Assembly: GCF_000379485.1 (NCBI RefSeq)
Contig: NZ_KB902277.1
Coordinates: 124,001 to 188,000 of the forward strand
Reading direction: 5' to 3'
DNA: 64,000 nt
Origin: Wenxinia marina DSM 24838
Lineage (GTDB): Bacteria > Pseudomonadota > Alphaproteobacteria > Rhodobacterales > Rhodobacteraceae
A program made the translations under genes and the position numbers. Under the pieces are notes generated by a model, which made no database searches, had not been told where the DNA came from, and saw only the letters and a program-made list of their open reading frames with translations. Below are positions 49,075 to 58,404 of this stretch, piece after piece (within the stretch, counting starts at the first letter, position 1; each line of letters starts with the position of its first letter).

Positions 49075-49448
49075 CCGCGCGCGTCCCCGGAGCTGCCGAG
49101 CGCGGCGACGGCGGCCAGCAGTTCGGCTTCCCGATAGGGCTTGCTGACCAGCGTGCGGTCGCGGTGGCGTTCGCCCAGCACGTCGCGGGCGTGGCCGGAC
49201 AGGAAGAGGTAGGGGACCCCCATTTCGGCGAGCAGGTCGGCGATCGGATCGCTCCGCCCTGTGCCGAGGTTCACGTCAAGGACGGCGCCATCCGGCGGCT
49301 CGCCTTCGATGAGCTTCAGGGCGCGGTCGATCGAATGCGCCGGGCCGAGGACACGGTAGCCCGCCTCCTTGAGGATCATCTCGAGTTCGAGGGCGAGGAG
49401 CGCCTCGTCGTCAACTACGAGGATCGTCTGTTTCGCCGTGTCCGACAT
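49071..49448 (-). CDS. Single-domain response regulator
   Basis: 125 residues. Receiver fold with acidic pair Asp13/Asp14, phospho-acceptor Asp58 (GAVLDVNLGTG) and Lys in LVSKPYRE. No output domain. Its start lies 38 bases inside the end of the CheB-CheR-kinase gene, so it is translationally coupled and is the natural target of that kinase. It overlaps the hybrid kinase gene by 4 bases. Confidence 0.93.
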   Translation of the reverse strand: MSDTAKQTILVVDDEALLALELEMILKEAGYRVLGPAHSIDRALKLIEGEPPDGAVLDVNLGTGRSDPIADLLAEMGVPYLFLSGHARDVLGERHRDRTLVSKPYREAELLAAVAALGSSGDARG

Positions 49449-52400
49449 TTGGCTGTGCCTCTTGGAGGGCGGATTCGGGAACGCTGATCCGGCAGAATAG
49501 TCCGCTGGGGCGGAACGTCATCTCCAGGGTGCCCGTCAGCTGGCTCTCGATCGCACTCCGGATGACGCTGGAGCCGAACGACGTCTGCTCGGGCGGCGTC
49601 AGTCCGGACAGCCCGTCCTCCTGCCATGTCAGGTCCAGCCGGCCATCCGCGACGTCCCAGCTGACCGCCAGACGCCCGTTTCCGTACGACATGGCACCGT
49701 GCCGGACGGCGTTCGTCGTCAGCTCGTGGAAGGCAAGCGCGAAGCTCTGCGCGGCGCGCGAGCCGAGGTGGACGTCGGGGCCGTCGAGGCTGACGTTCGT
49801 CAGGCCGTCGGTGCGGTAGGCCTCGAGCTCGTCGTCCAGAAGCTGGCGCAGCGCGATTCCCTGCCAGCGCGTCTCGGCCAGTGCGGCATGGGTCCGGGCG
49901 AGCGACTGGATCCGGTCGCCGAACGTCTCGCGGAAGGTCTCGATGCTGTCGGCGTTGCGGCCGGTCATCCGCGCGATCGTGTTGACGAGCGCGAGGATGT
50001 TCTTCACCCGGTGGTCCAGCTCGGCGGACACGACGCGCGTCCGCTCTTCCCACTGCTTGCGGTCGTGGATGTCGACGGCGGCGACGAAGAACCCGTCCGC
50101 GCCGCGTCCGGCCGGTCGGCGGGCGCCGTGGATCAGGAATGTCCGGGGCCCGGTGCCGGGAATTGCGATCTCGGCCTCCAGCTCGACCTTCTCGCGGTCG
50201 GGCGCGGCGAGGGCCTCACCCAGGATCTCGGCCGTCCGGGCGCCGAACACGTCGCCGATCGGTGCGCCGCGCAGCTCGTCGATCGTGAAACCGGCCGCCT
50301 CGATGGCGCGGTTGGTCATGTCGAAGCGCAGGTCGGCGTTGACGACCGCGATCATCACCGGCAGCCCGTTGATCAGGTCCTGCAGGGCGCGGCGTTGTCC
50401 GTCGCGGAGGCGCTGGGACTCGTGCTGGCTGACGGCCAGCCACAGCAGATTGGCCACCGCCGCGACGTAGGTCGTCCGCTCCTCGTCGAAGCCGCCGGTG
50501 TCCCGGCGCCAGACCCCCAGAACGCCCCAGCTCTGCAGCGCCGGTCCGATGGGCAGCGCGATCCCGCTCGCCACGCCGGTGTCGGCCAGCAGCTGGGAAG
50601 GCCGGATGGCAGCGTCGGGTGCCGAGAAGTCCGACGTCGCGACCGGCTGCGCGAGGCGCTGCACGAGTCCCGGGTAGCTGGCCGGATCGTCGGGCGACTC
50701 GGTATGGCCCGCCATGCCGCGGGGCCAGCCCGCGCCGGCGGTCATCCGGAAGACGCTCCGCTCGGCGTCCGGCACGTCGATACCGACGAAGTCCGCCCCG
50801 GCATGGGTCCGGACGTCCTCGGCCGCGCGGGCGAGCAGGGTGTCGAGGGAGCCGGTCCCCAGCGCGATCCGGCTCAGCTCCGCGATCGAGGCCTGGCGCC
50901 CGGCCTGTGCGGCCATTCGGTAGGACGCCTCGCGCAGACGGCGCACGTCGGACCAGATCACGATCACCCCGGCGATCCGGTTCGACAGCGTGCGGAACGG
51001 CGTGATCCGTCGCAGGTAGGCGTACCCTTCCCCCGTCACCTCGGTCTCGTGCGTATCGAGCGTCTCGAGGACATGGCGGGCGTCGTCGATGACGTCCGGA
51101 TCGTCGACCAGCATCCGCAGGTCGCCCAGCGGCCGGCCGACATCGGCGCTGCGGATCGCGATGAGGTCGCCGACGCGGGCCGAATAGCGGCGGATCGCGA
51201 AATCGGTGTCGAGGAAGAGCGTGGCGACGTCGGTGGATCGGATGAGGTTGGCGAGGTCGTCGTTCGTCGTTTCCAGCTCGCTGACCTTTTCCTCCAGCTC
51301 GACGTTGATCGTCGTCAGCTCCTCGTTCAGCGACTGCAGCTCCTCGCGCGAGGTCTCGAGCTCCTCGTTGGAGCTCTGCAGCTCCTCGTTGGCGCTCATC
51401 ACCTCCTCGTTCGCGGCCTGCAGTTCCTCGTTCGAGGTCTCGCTCCTCTCCATCACGCCCTGCAGCTCGCGGCGGAGGGCCGCGATCTCGGCCTCGTAGG
51501 CCTCGACCAGCTGGCGTTCCGCCTCCACCGGCCCGACCTGGGAGTCCGGCTGGGGATCGTCCCGCCGGCCGAAATAGACGAGGAAGGCGCGGCTGCCGTC
51601 CGGTTGCGGGACGGGTTCGACCAGCAGCCCGACATGCTGCCGTGTCTCGCCGGGGAGCATGACGGCAGCACTCGTCGGCTCGCCGGTGCGGCGGGCCGCG
51701 ACGAGGGCGTTCCAGACCCGCGCCTGGAACCCGTCGCGAAGCATCGGGACGAGGGAGGACGACAGGCTGCCGCGGCGGAACTGGAGGAACTCACCCACCT
51801 CTCCGTGGAAGCTCTGGACCTCGAATGCATCGTCGACGAGCACCGCCGGCGGCGCGTAGCGCGCCAGCATCGCCTGCACCGCCGCGTCCTGGCGCTGGGT
51901 CAGCGCGGGACGGGTGCCGGCCTCCTCGCGCAGAAGGATGCCCCGCCCGCCTCCCCGTCCCGCGGCCTTGCCGCGCCGGGCCGGATCGGTGGGGAGCCGG
52001 CTGTAGATGCGCTGGCGCTGGTCGACGGGCCGGAACAGGTGGCGCGTGCGCTCGATCGTCTCGCTGAGACCGAGAAAGAGCAGGCCGTCTTCGCGCAGCG
52101 CGAAATGAAAGGTCTCCATCACCCGGCGCTGCGCCTCGACCCCCAGATAGATCATCAGGTTCCGGCACGAGATGATGTCGAGCGAGGAGAAGGGCGGGTC
52201 CGAAATGGCGTTCTGCTCGGCAAAGATCAGACGGTCGCGCAGCATGTCGCGCACCTTCACGTGGTCGCCCTCCCGGCGGAACCAGCGATCGATCCGCTCG
52301 GGCGACATCTCGGCGACGCTTGCGGCGGGATAGCGGCCGATGCGGGCAGCCTCGATCGCGTCGCCGTTGAGGTCGGTCGCGAAGATCAGCGGGTCGATCG

Positions 52401-53397
52401 CCTTGCCGCTCGCCTCGATCCGCTCGAGGATGACGATGGCCATCGTGTAGGCCTCTTCGCCCGTGGCGCATCCGGCGACCCATGCGCGCAGGGCGTCGCC
52501 GTCCCGGGCCCGCTCGATCACCGCGTCGACGGCACGGGTCTCGAACGTCTCCCACGCCTCGGGGTCGCGGAAGAAGCGGGTCACGCCGATCAGCAGGTCC
52601 CGCACCAGGGCCTGGCGTTCGTCCGGATCCTCGGCCAACCGGTCGCGGTACACACCCAGGTCGGCACAGCCGGTGATCCGCATCCGGCGCCGGATCCGGC
52701 GGCCGAGGGTTCCGGGCTTGTACTCTTCGAAGTTGTAGTTCTCGCGGTCGGCGAGAAGGTCCACGATCTCGGCGAGGGTGGACGTGTCGGGCTCTTCCGG
52801 CGGCACCGTTTCCGTCGCGTGCTGCCGGAGCAGAGCCAGGACATGTCCGGCGAGGCGGTCGGCCTTGTCCATCGCATCGACCGGCCCGCTGGCGACCGCC
52901 GCCTGCGGCATGCCGTCGAACTCGGCGTCCTCAGGCTGCTGGTTGAGGACGGCGCCGCCCGCGCTCTTGATGTCGCGGCACCCCTGCGCCCCGTCCGTGC
53001 CGGTGCCGGACAGGATCACGCCGATCGCATCGGCGCCGCGCGCCTCGGCCAGTCCGGTCAGGAGGTGATCGATGGGCGAGCGGTGGAAGCGCGGCTCGGT
53101 CGGTTCGGTCACGGTCAGCCGGTCGCCGTCGATCCCGATGTCCATGCCGGGCGGCGCGACGTAGACGTGGTCCGCCTTCAGCCTGGTTCCATCGGCGCCC
53201 TCGGCGACCGGCATTCCGGTGGCGCGGCCCAGCAGCTCGGGCAGACGGGTTTCGTGGGTGGGGTCGAGGTGCTGGACGACGATCCAGGCCGCACCTGTCT
53301 TCTCCTCGACGGCTCCAAGCAGCCGCCTCAGCGCCGGGAGGCCGCCGGCCGACGCCCCGACGGCGACGATCGGAAGGGTCTGCTCGGCCCCGGTCAT
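49411..53397 (-). CDS. CheB-CheR-PAS-GAF-PAS-HWE histidine kinase chimera
   Basis: 1328 residues from ATG 53397. In order: CheB methylesterase-like domain (about 1-190; Ser in GASAGG, His in VVQHLDPTH, Asp in SGTGTDGAQG), CheR methyltransferase-like domain (about 205-465; GCATGEEAYTMA), a coiled coil with repeated N-EELQ motifs (about 645-705), PAS, GAF (about 825-990), PAS (about 1000-1115) and an HWE-type kinase (His in AELDHRVKNILALVN near 1127; FHELTTNAVRHGAMS). No receiver or membrane helix. The CheB part lacks its receiver, so it should be unregulated by phosphorylation. It overlaps the second CheB-CheR gene by 4 bases. Confidence 0.92.
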   Translation of the reverse strand: MTGAEQTLPIVAVGASAGGLPALRRLLGAVEEKTGAAWIVVQHLDPTHETRLPELLGRATGMPVAEGADGTRLKADHVYVAPPGMDIGIDGDRLTVTEPTEPRFHRSPIDHLLTGLAEARGADAIGVILSGTGTDGAQGCRDIKSAGGAVLNQQPEDAEFDGMPQAAVASGPVDAMDKADRLAGHVLALLRQHATETVPPEEPDTSTLAEIVDLLADRENYNFEEYKPGTLGRRIRRRMRITGCADLGVYRDRLAEDPDERQALVRDLLIGVTRFFRDPEAWETFETRAVDAVIERARDGDALRAWVAGCATGEEAYTMAIVILERIEASGKAIDPLIFATDLNGDAIEAARIGRYPAASVAEMSPERIDRWFRREGDHVKVRDMLRDRLIFAEQNAISDPPFSSLDIISCRNLMIYLGVEAQRRVMETFHFALREDGLLFLGLSETIERTRHLFRPVDQRQRIYSRLPTDPARRGKAAGRGGGRGILLREEAGTRPALTQRQDAAVQAMLARYAPPAVLVDDAFEVQSFHGEVGEFLQFRRGSLSSSLVPMLRDGFQARVWNALVAARRTGEPTSAAVMLPGETRQHVGLLVEPVPQPDGSRAFLVYFGRRDDPQPDSQVGPVEAERQLVEAYEAEIAALRRELQGVMERSETSNEELQAANEEVMSANEELQSSNEELETSREELQSLNEELTTINVELEEKVSELETTNDDLANLIRSTDVATLFLDTDFAIRRYSARVGDLIAIRSADVGRPLGDLRMLVDDPDVIDDARHVLETLDTHETEVTGEGYAYLRRITPFRTLSNRIAGVIVIWSDVRRLREASYRMAAQAGRQASIAELSRIALGTGSLDTLLARAAEDVRTHAGADFVGIDVPDAERSVFRMTAGAGWPRGMAGHTESPDDPASYPGLVQRLAQPVATSDFSAPDAAIRPSQLLADTGVASGIALPIGPALQSWGVLGVWRRDTGGFDEERTTYVAAVANLLWLAVSQHESQRLRDGQRRALQDLINGLPVMIAVVNADLRFDMTNRAIEAAGFTIDELRGAPIGDVFGARTAEILGEALAAPDREKVELEAEIAIPGTGPRTFLIHGARRPAGRGADGFFVAAVDIHDRKQWEERTRVVSAELDHRVKNILALVNTIARMTGRNADSIETFRETFGDRIQSLARTHAALAETRWQGIALRQLLDDELEAYRTDGLTNVSLDGPDVHLGSRAAQSFALAFHELTTNAVRHGAMSYGNGRLAVSWDVADGRLDLTWQEDGLSGLTPPEQTSFGSSVIRSAIESQLTGTLEMTFRPSGLFCRISVPESALQEAQPNVGHGETDDPRS

Positions 53398-55964
53398 CGA
53401 ACCTGCTGCGGCATCGCATCGCCGCTGAACAGCAGCACGGCGCCGCCGTTGCCGTCTCGCGCTGGAATCGCCTCGACCACCAGCTCCCGCCCGGCCCACT
53501 TGCCGCGCGCCGAGCGACGTTCGTTGCCGGAGATCGCGTCGCGCGCCAGATCGGCCGGCTCGCAGAACGACGGCCGCGCGCCGGCATTGGCGACGAGGCG
53601 ACCGGTGTCGTGCGGCTCCAGTCCCAGCAGCAGCGAGGCGAGCCGGGTGTAACGCCGGATCCGCAGATCGGCATCGAGGACGACCGCGCCGTAGCCGAGG
53701 ACGTCGAACACCAGCTCGATGTCGCCGTTCAGCTCGCTCAGCAGCTCGATCTTGCGCTCGTGCTCGGCGCTGACCGAGACGAGCTCTTCGTTGACGGCCT
53801 GCAGTTCCTCGTTCGAGGCCTGAAGCTCCTCGTTGGCGGCCTGCAGCTCTTCGTTCGAGGCCTGAAGCTCCTCGTTCGAGGCCTGCAGCTCCTCGCTCGA
53901 GGTTTCGAGACGCTCGGTCACGTACTGGAGGCTCTCGTCCGTCAGGCGCAGGTCGCGCTCCAGTTCCACCACGCGGCGCATGAGGACGTCTTCGTCCCCT
54001 TGCGTCTCCGCCCGTCCCGGCGCCTCGTTGGCGCCGCCGGACTCCGCGGCGCCCTCAGTGTCGAGCCGGACCAGCGTCACCAGAAGGAACTGGGCCGCGC
54101 CCGCCGATCCCGGCAGCCGCTCGATCCGGACCCGCAGGCGATGGGCCTCGTCGCCCTCGCCCACCGTGACCTCGCGCTCGAACGTCTCGCCGGCATTCTG
54201 GCGCAACCGCTCGGAGCCGAGGTTGATAGCGTAGTGCAGCGCCGGGTTCACGATCTCCTCGACCGTGCGCTCGGCCAGGCCGCTGACCGTGTCGACGTAG
54301 GCGCCAGCGGCGCCGAACCAGGTCAGAACCTCCCCCGCCTCGGTGATCAGGATCGCCGACGGGGCATAGCGCTTGAGCAGGGCGTCGTAGCCCCGCAACA
54401 GGCTGTCGCGGTCGCTGCGGCTGCGGCCCGCTCCGTCGAGACTGGCGAGAGGGGGCCGCGCAGCGACGTTCCGAGGCGGGGCCGCGGGGCGCGGCTCGGC
54501 CGGGCCGCCCATCCGGCTCGTCAGCAGGCCCGGATCGAAGACCCGGCGGTCGCTCGACTTCGAGAAGAGGCGCCAGCTGCTGTCGATGACCGAGAAGTCG
54601 TCCCGCAGCGCGCCGAGGCTTTCGGACGAGCCCAGAAAGAGGAAGCCGTCGCGCTTCAGCCCGAACAGGAACATCGACAGCAGCCGCGCCTGCGCGTCGT
54701 CGTCGAGATAGATCAGCAGGTTCCGGCAGGACACGAGGTCGAGCCGCATGAAGGGAGGATCGGCCAGCGCGTTGTGGACCGAGAAGATGAGCCGCTGGCG
54801 CAGCGCCGGGTCCACCTGCACCCCGCCGCGATACTCGACGAAGTAGCGCTCGCGGATCGCCTCGGGCACGTCCTTGACCGCCTCGAAGGGGTAGACGCCG
54901 GCCGCCGCCCTCTCGATCGACGGGCGGTGGACGTCGGTGGCGATGATCCGGAACCGTCGGTCGATGCCGGCGCGCCGCAGCACCTCGGACAGTTCGATGG
55001 CGATCGTGTAGGCCTCTTCCCCGCTGGCGCAGGCCGGCACCCAGATCCGGATATCGTCCTCTTCGGGGGTCCGGGCGACAAGCGGCGCCAGGGCCTGCCG
55101 GGACAGGGACGCGATGGCGTCGGGGTCGCGGTAGAACGCGGTCACCCCGATCAGCATGTCATGGTACAGTTCGTCGAGAGCGAGCGCGTCACGCTCGAGG
55201 AGGTCGAGGTAGTCCGCGATGTTCTCGATCCCCCTGAGGTGCATGCGCCGCTCGATCCGGCGCTTGACGGTGGGGGCCTTGTAGGCGCCGAAGTCGATGC
55301 GGTGCGCCCGCTCGATCAGGCGAAGGATGGCCCGCCAGGGATCGACCGGCCCCGCGACCGGCGCCGGCGTGCGGTCGCCCGATTCCAGCAGGTCGGCGAT
55401 CGCCCCGGGCAGGTCGGCCGCCTCCTCGATCCGATCGACGGCGCCCGTCGAGAGGACCGCCCTGGGCATCGACGCGAAGCGCGCCTCGCGCGGAGACTGC
55501 ACGAGGACGAATCCCCCCGACCGTTGCAGCGCCTCCGCGCCCTTCGAGCCGTCGGCGCCGGAGCCGGACAGGACGACCGCCACCCGTTCTCCCGGAGCGC
55601 TCGCGAGGCTTCGGAAGAAGGCGTCTATGGGCAGGTGGGGCACCGCCTCTCCCGCGTCGTAGGTGCGCACCCGGAACGTCCGGCCCTGGAGGGTCACCTC
55701 GGCATTGGGCGGGTTGAGGAAGATGGTGTCGGGCGCTGCGTCGGTGCCGTCCTCGATCCGCCGGATCCTCAGGTCCGAACGGCGCGCGAGCAGCTCGTCC
55801 ATGCGCGAGCGGTAGTCGGGCGAGAGGTGCTGCAGCACGACATAGCACCAGCCCCGCCCCGCCACGGCGGACGAGAAGAAGAGCTCGAGCGGGTCGAGCC
55901 CGCCCGCGGACGCTCCGATGGCGACGACCGGAATGTCCGTGCCGCTGTCGCTTCCCTCCGTCAC
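53394..55964 (-). CDS. CheB-CheR-PAS chimera without kinase
   Basis: 856 residues from GTG 55964, preceded by GGGGCAGG. CheB-like domain (about 1-190; GASAGG, VLQHLSPDY, SGSGADGSKGA), CheR-like domain (about 208-468; ACASGEEAYTIAIELS), a region with a PAS-like fold (about 515-640), a heptad coiled coil of repeated EELQASN units (about 668-741) and a C-terminal PAS (about 755-856). Unlike its neighbour there is no kinase. Its paralogue downstream probably arose by duplication. A methylation-like role on an unknown target is inferred. Confidence 0.9.
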   Translation of the reverse strand: MTEGSDSGTDIPVVAIGASAGGLDPLELFFSSAVAGRGWCYVVLQHLSPDYRSRMDELLARRSDLRIRRIEDGTDAAPDTIFLNPPNAEVTLQGRTFRVRTYDAGEAVPHLPIDAFFRSLASAPGERVAVVLSGSGADGSKGAEALQRSGGFVLVQSPREARFASMPRAVLSTGAVDRIEEAADLPGAIADLLESGDRTPAPVAGPVDPWRAILRLIERAHRIDFGAYKAPTVKRRIERRMHLRGIENIADYLDLLERDALALDELYHDMLIGVTAFYRDPDAIASLSRQALAPLVARTPEEDDIRIWVPACASGEEAYTIAIELSEVLRRAGIDRRFRIIATDVHRPSIERAAAGVYPFEAVKDVPEAIRERYFVEYRGGVQVDPALRQRLIFSVHNALADPPFMRLDLVSCRNLLIYLDDDAQARLLSMFLFGLKRDGFLFLGSSESLGALRDDFSVIDSSWRLFSKSSDRRVFDPGLLTSRMGGPAEPRPAAPPRNVAARPPLASLDGAGRSRSDRDSLLRGYDALLKRYAPSAILITEAGEVLTWFGAAGAYVDTVSGLAERTVEEIVNPALHYAINLGSERLRQNAGETFEREVTVGEGDEAHRLRVRIERLPGSAGAAQFLLVTLVRLDTEGAAESGGANEAPGRAETQGDEDVLMRRVVELERDLRLTDESLQYVTERLETSSEELQASNEELQASNEELQAANEELQASNEELQAVNEELVSVSAEHERKIELLSELNGDIELVFDVLGYGAVVLDADLRIRRYTRLASLLLGLEPHDTGRLVANAGARPSFCEPADLARDAISGNERRSARGKWAGRELVVEAIPARDGNGGAVLLFSGDAMPQQVR

Positions 55965-56053
55965 GCGGGCCTGCCCCCTGCCGAAAACGTTTACCCCGAG
56001 CGGAGTTAGCCCTATCACGACACTGAACGCAATTGATCCCGGACCTGTGCCTC

Positions 56054-56416
56054 GTGGCAAAGATCCTGCTGGCCGACGACGATCCCGACTACACCGCGAC
56101 CTTCGGGCGGGCGATGGACGCGCTCGGCCACCGCTTCGCATCCGTGGCGACCGGCGAGGACATCGCGGCCGCGGTGGTCGAGACCCGGCCCGACATCGTC
56201 TTTCTGGACGTGCTGATGCCGGGGGGCGGCGCGATCAGCCGGCTGCACGAACTGCGCGCGGCGCACCCCCACCTGCCGATCGTGGTCATCACCGGAAACG
56301 CCGCGGTCTACGACTCGCCCATCGTGACCGAAGGCATGCGGACGGCGAACGCCCGCGTGCCCAAGACCATCTCCCTGCTGCAGCTCGCCGAGATCATCGA
56401 CCGCCTCACGGGCTGA
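56054..56416 (+). CDS. Single-domain response regulator
   Basis: 120 residues from GTG 56054. Acidic pocket Asp8-Asp10 (LLADDDPDY), acceptor Asp52 (IVFLDVLMPGGG), Thr in VVITGNA and Lys in VPKTIS. The loop after the acceptor has three Gly. It is divergent from the CheB-CheR genes. Its 3' end overlaps the opposite regulator by 11 bases. Confidence 0.88.
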   Translation: MAKILLADDDPDYTATFGRAMDALGHRFASVATGEDIAAAVVETRPDIVFLDVLMPGGGAISRLHELRAAHPHLPIVVITGNAAVYDSPIVTEGMRTANARVPKTISLLQLAEIIDRLTG

Positions 56417-56804
56417 CGGCGTGTCCGACGGCGACGCCCTCCAGCGCTGCGCGGATCTGTCCTTCGCCGAACGGCTTGGCCACGATCGGCGCGGTCAGTC
56501 CGCGGCCCCGCACCGTTTCGGGGTCGAGGCCGGTGATGAGGATGAAGGGGATGTGCATCCGGTCCAGCCGACGCGCGACCGGCCCGGCGCAGTCCCCGGC
56601 CAGGTCGACGTCGAGGAGCGCGACGTCGACGCCGCCGGCGTCGAGGATCGCCATCGCCCGCTCCGGGTGCAGTGCGACGCCCGCGATCTCGTAGCCCAGG
56701 GCCCCGAGTTCGTCCTCGAGATCCATGCAGACCAGAGTCTCGTCCTCGACGATCAGGATGCGCCTCGCGGAACGGGGCGGCGGAGTGGCATCGACCGGCA
56801 GCAT
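56406..56804 (-). CDS. Single-domain response regulator
   Basis: 132 residues with a Pro-rich N-terminal tail. Receiver with Glu20/Asp21 (LIVEDETLV), acceptor Asp65 (ALLDVDLAGD) and Lys in IVAKPFGEG. No output domain. It resembles receivers cognate to HWE kinases such as the one at 49411-53397. Confidence 0.9.
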   Translation of the reverse strand: MLPVDATPPPRSARRILIVEDETLVCMDLEDELGALGYEIAGVALHPERAMAILDAGGVDVALLDVDLAGDCAGPVARRLDRMHIPFILITGLDPETVRGRGLTAPIVAKPFGEGQIRAALEGVAVGHAVSP

Positions 56805-57110
56805 CGGGGGACTCCCTTCGATGAGCGATGTAGCGTTCCGGGAGGGCCCGTCGATCGAACGCCGCGCTGCAGGTCGCGCGGTGCGGTCCGAACGTCACTC
56901 TCCCTGTAGTTGTTGTACCGCCCCGCCTCGCCCTTTGAAAAGGGGATTTGCTTCGGGAATCGGGGCGAACGGATGCGAGGGGCCGGCGCCGCTCCCGGCA
57001 CGGCCCGTTCGGCGGCGGAGCGCCTTCTTCCATTTGTTAGAAGAAACATATGCCCGCCACTCGCGTTGAGCGCCTGTCAGCCACTCAACAGCAGAGAAAG
57101 GGACAGGGGC
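56805..57110. other. Divergent regulatory region before the manganese catalase gene
   Basis: 306 bases without a gene. The A+T-rich stretch at about 56900-57067 probably holds promoters for both directions, including the EcfG-like site below. Confidence 0.5.
57043..57067 (+). promoter_or_regulatory. Possible EcfG-type promoter of the catalase gene
   Basis: GAAAC (57043-57047) and CGTT (57064-57067) are 16 bases apart. The general stress sigma factor EcfG recognises GGAAC-N16/17-CGTT, so there is one mismatch. Catalase and ferritin-like genes are usual targets of that response. Confidence 0.35.
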
Positions 57111-57944
57111 ATGTTCCACCATTCTTCCAAGCTGCAGTACGAGGTGCGCGTCGACCGGCCGGACCCGGTTTTCGCCAAGTACCTGCAGCAGGCCATCGGC
57201 GGCATCGAGGGCGAGATCCGCGTCGCGATGCAGTACTTCTTCCAGGCGATGGGCGCGCGCGGCGACGCCAAGTACCGCGACATGCTGATGATGACCGCGA
57301 CCGAGGAGCTGAGCCACATCGAGTTCCTCGGACACGCCGTGGCCCTGAACCTCGACGGCGCGCCGGTCAGCGCGCAGGAAGAGGCGGCGATGGACCCGGT
57401 CGTGCACGCGATCATGGGCGGCGCCAACCCGCGGCACATCCTGTCCTCGGGCCTGTCGGCGATGCCCGTGAACGCCAATGGCGTGCCGTTCGACATGAGC
57501 CACGTCTATGCGACGGGCAACCTGGCGGCCGACATGATGGCCAATGCGGTCGCCGAGTCGGGCGGCCGGGTGCTTGCCTCGCGGCTCTACAACATGACCG
57601 ACGATGCCGGGATGAAGGACATGTTGTCCTTCCTGATCGCCCGCGACACGATGCACCAGCAGCAGTGGCTCGCCGTGATCGAGGAGCTGGGCGGCTGGGA
57701 GGCGGCGCTGCCGATCCCGAACGCCACGCCGCAGGAGCACGAGGCGACCGAGCACAGCTACTACTTCCTCAACACCTCTCTCGACGAACCCACGCCCGAA
57801 GGGCGCTGGACGCGCGGTCCCTCGCTGGACGGACGCGGCACCTTCCGGGTGCAGGAGAAGCCCGACCCGCTCGGCCAGAAGCCGGACCTCGGCAAGGCCA
57901 AGCCCGGATCGGGCGCGCAGAGCGAACAGATCGGAAAGGAGTGA
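57111..57944 (+). CDS. Manganese catalase
   Basis: 277 residues from ATG 57111 (AGAAAGGGACAGGGGC upstream). Non-haem dimanganese catalase family; ligands are Glu35 (GGIEGEIRVAMQYFF), Glu65/Glu66 and His69 (TATEELSHIEF), a Glu in NAVAESGG, and His in DTMHQQQW. It splits hydrogen peroxide without haem. The C-terminal tail is Lys/Gly/Pro-rich. The ferritin-like gene follows 4 bases after its stop. Confidence 0.93.
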   Translation: MFHHSSKLQYEVRVDRPDPVFAKYLQQAIGGIEGEIRVAMQYFFQAMGARGDAKYRDMLMMTATEELSHIEFLGHAVALNLDGAPVSAQEEAAMDPVVHAIMGGANPRHILSSGLSAMPVNANGVPFDMSHVYATGNLAADMMANAVAESGGRVLASRLYNMTDDAGMKDMLSFLIARDTMHQQQWLAVIEELGGWEAALPIPNATPQEHEATEHSYYFLNTSLDEPTPEGRWTRGPSLDGRGTFRVQEKPDPLGQKPDLGKAKPGSGAQSEQIGKE

Positions 57945-57948
57945 CCTC

Positions 57949-58401
57949 ATGGCCACCACAGTCGGAACCGGCGACGACCTCGCCACACTCGTGAAGAACT
58001 TCATCCTGCTGGAGCGGGACGCGATCGCGGCCTACGACGCCTGCATCGAGCGGCTGGACGCGCCGCACCGCAAGGACAAGGTGTCCGAGTTCCGGGCCGA
58101 CCATGCCCGGCACCTCGACGAGCTGATCTCGCTGGCGGGCCGCGTCGGAGCCGAGGCGCCGGCCGAGGGCGACATGAAGCAGATGCTCACCACCGGCAAG
58201 GTCGCGATGGCCGACCTCGTGGGCGGCGACGGCGCGATCCTCAAGGCGATGTCGACGAACGAGAGCGACACCGTCACCGCCTACGAGCGGGGGGCCGGCA
58301 ACGCCGCCATCCCGGCCGAGCATCGCGGGCTGTTCGAGCGCGCCCACGCGGACGAGGTGCGGCACAAGTCGTGGATGGAGAGCGAGGCGCAGGCCGCCTG
58401 A
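57949..58401 (+). CDS. Ferritin-like four-helix-bundle protein
   Basis: 150 residues, all helical. Two ferritin-like repeats: LLERDAIAAYDACIERL with DHARHLDELISLAG, and NESDTVTAYERG with HADEVRHKSWMESE. The Glu and His positions (ER, EFRADHARHLDE, DEVRHK) could hold two metals. It resembles the PA2169/DUF2383-type family. Role in stress or metal handling inferred from pairing with the catalase gene. Confidence 0.75.
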   Translation: MATTVGTGDDLATLVKNFILLERDAIAAYDACIERLDAPHRKDKVSEFRADHARHLDELISLAGRVGAEAPAEGDMKQMLTTGKVAMADLVGGDGAILKAMSTNESDTVTAYERGAGNAAIPAEHRGLFERAHADEVRHKSWMESEAQAA

Positions 58402-58404
58402 GCG

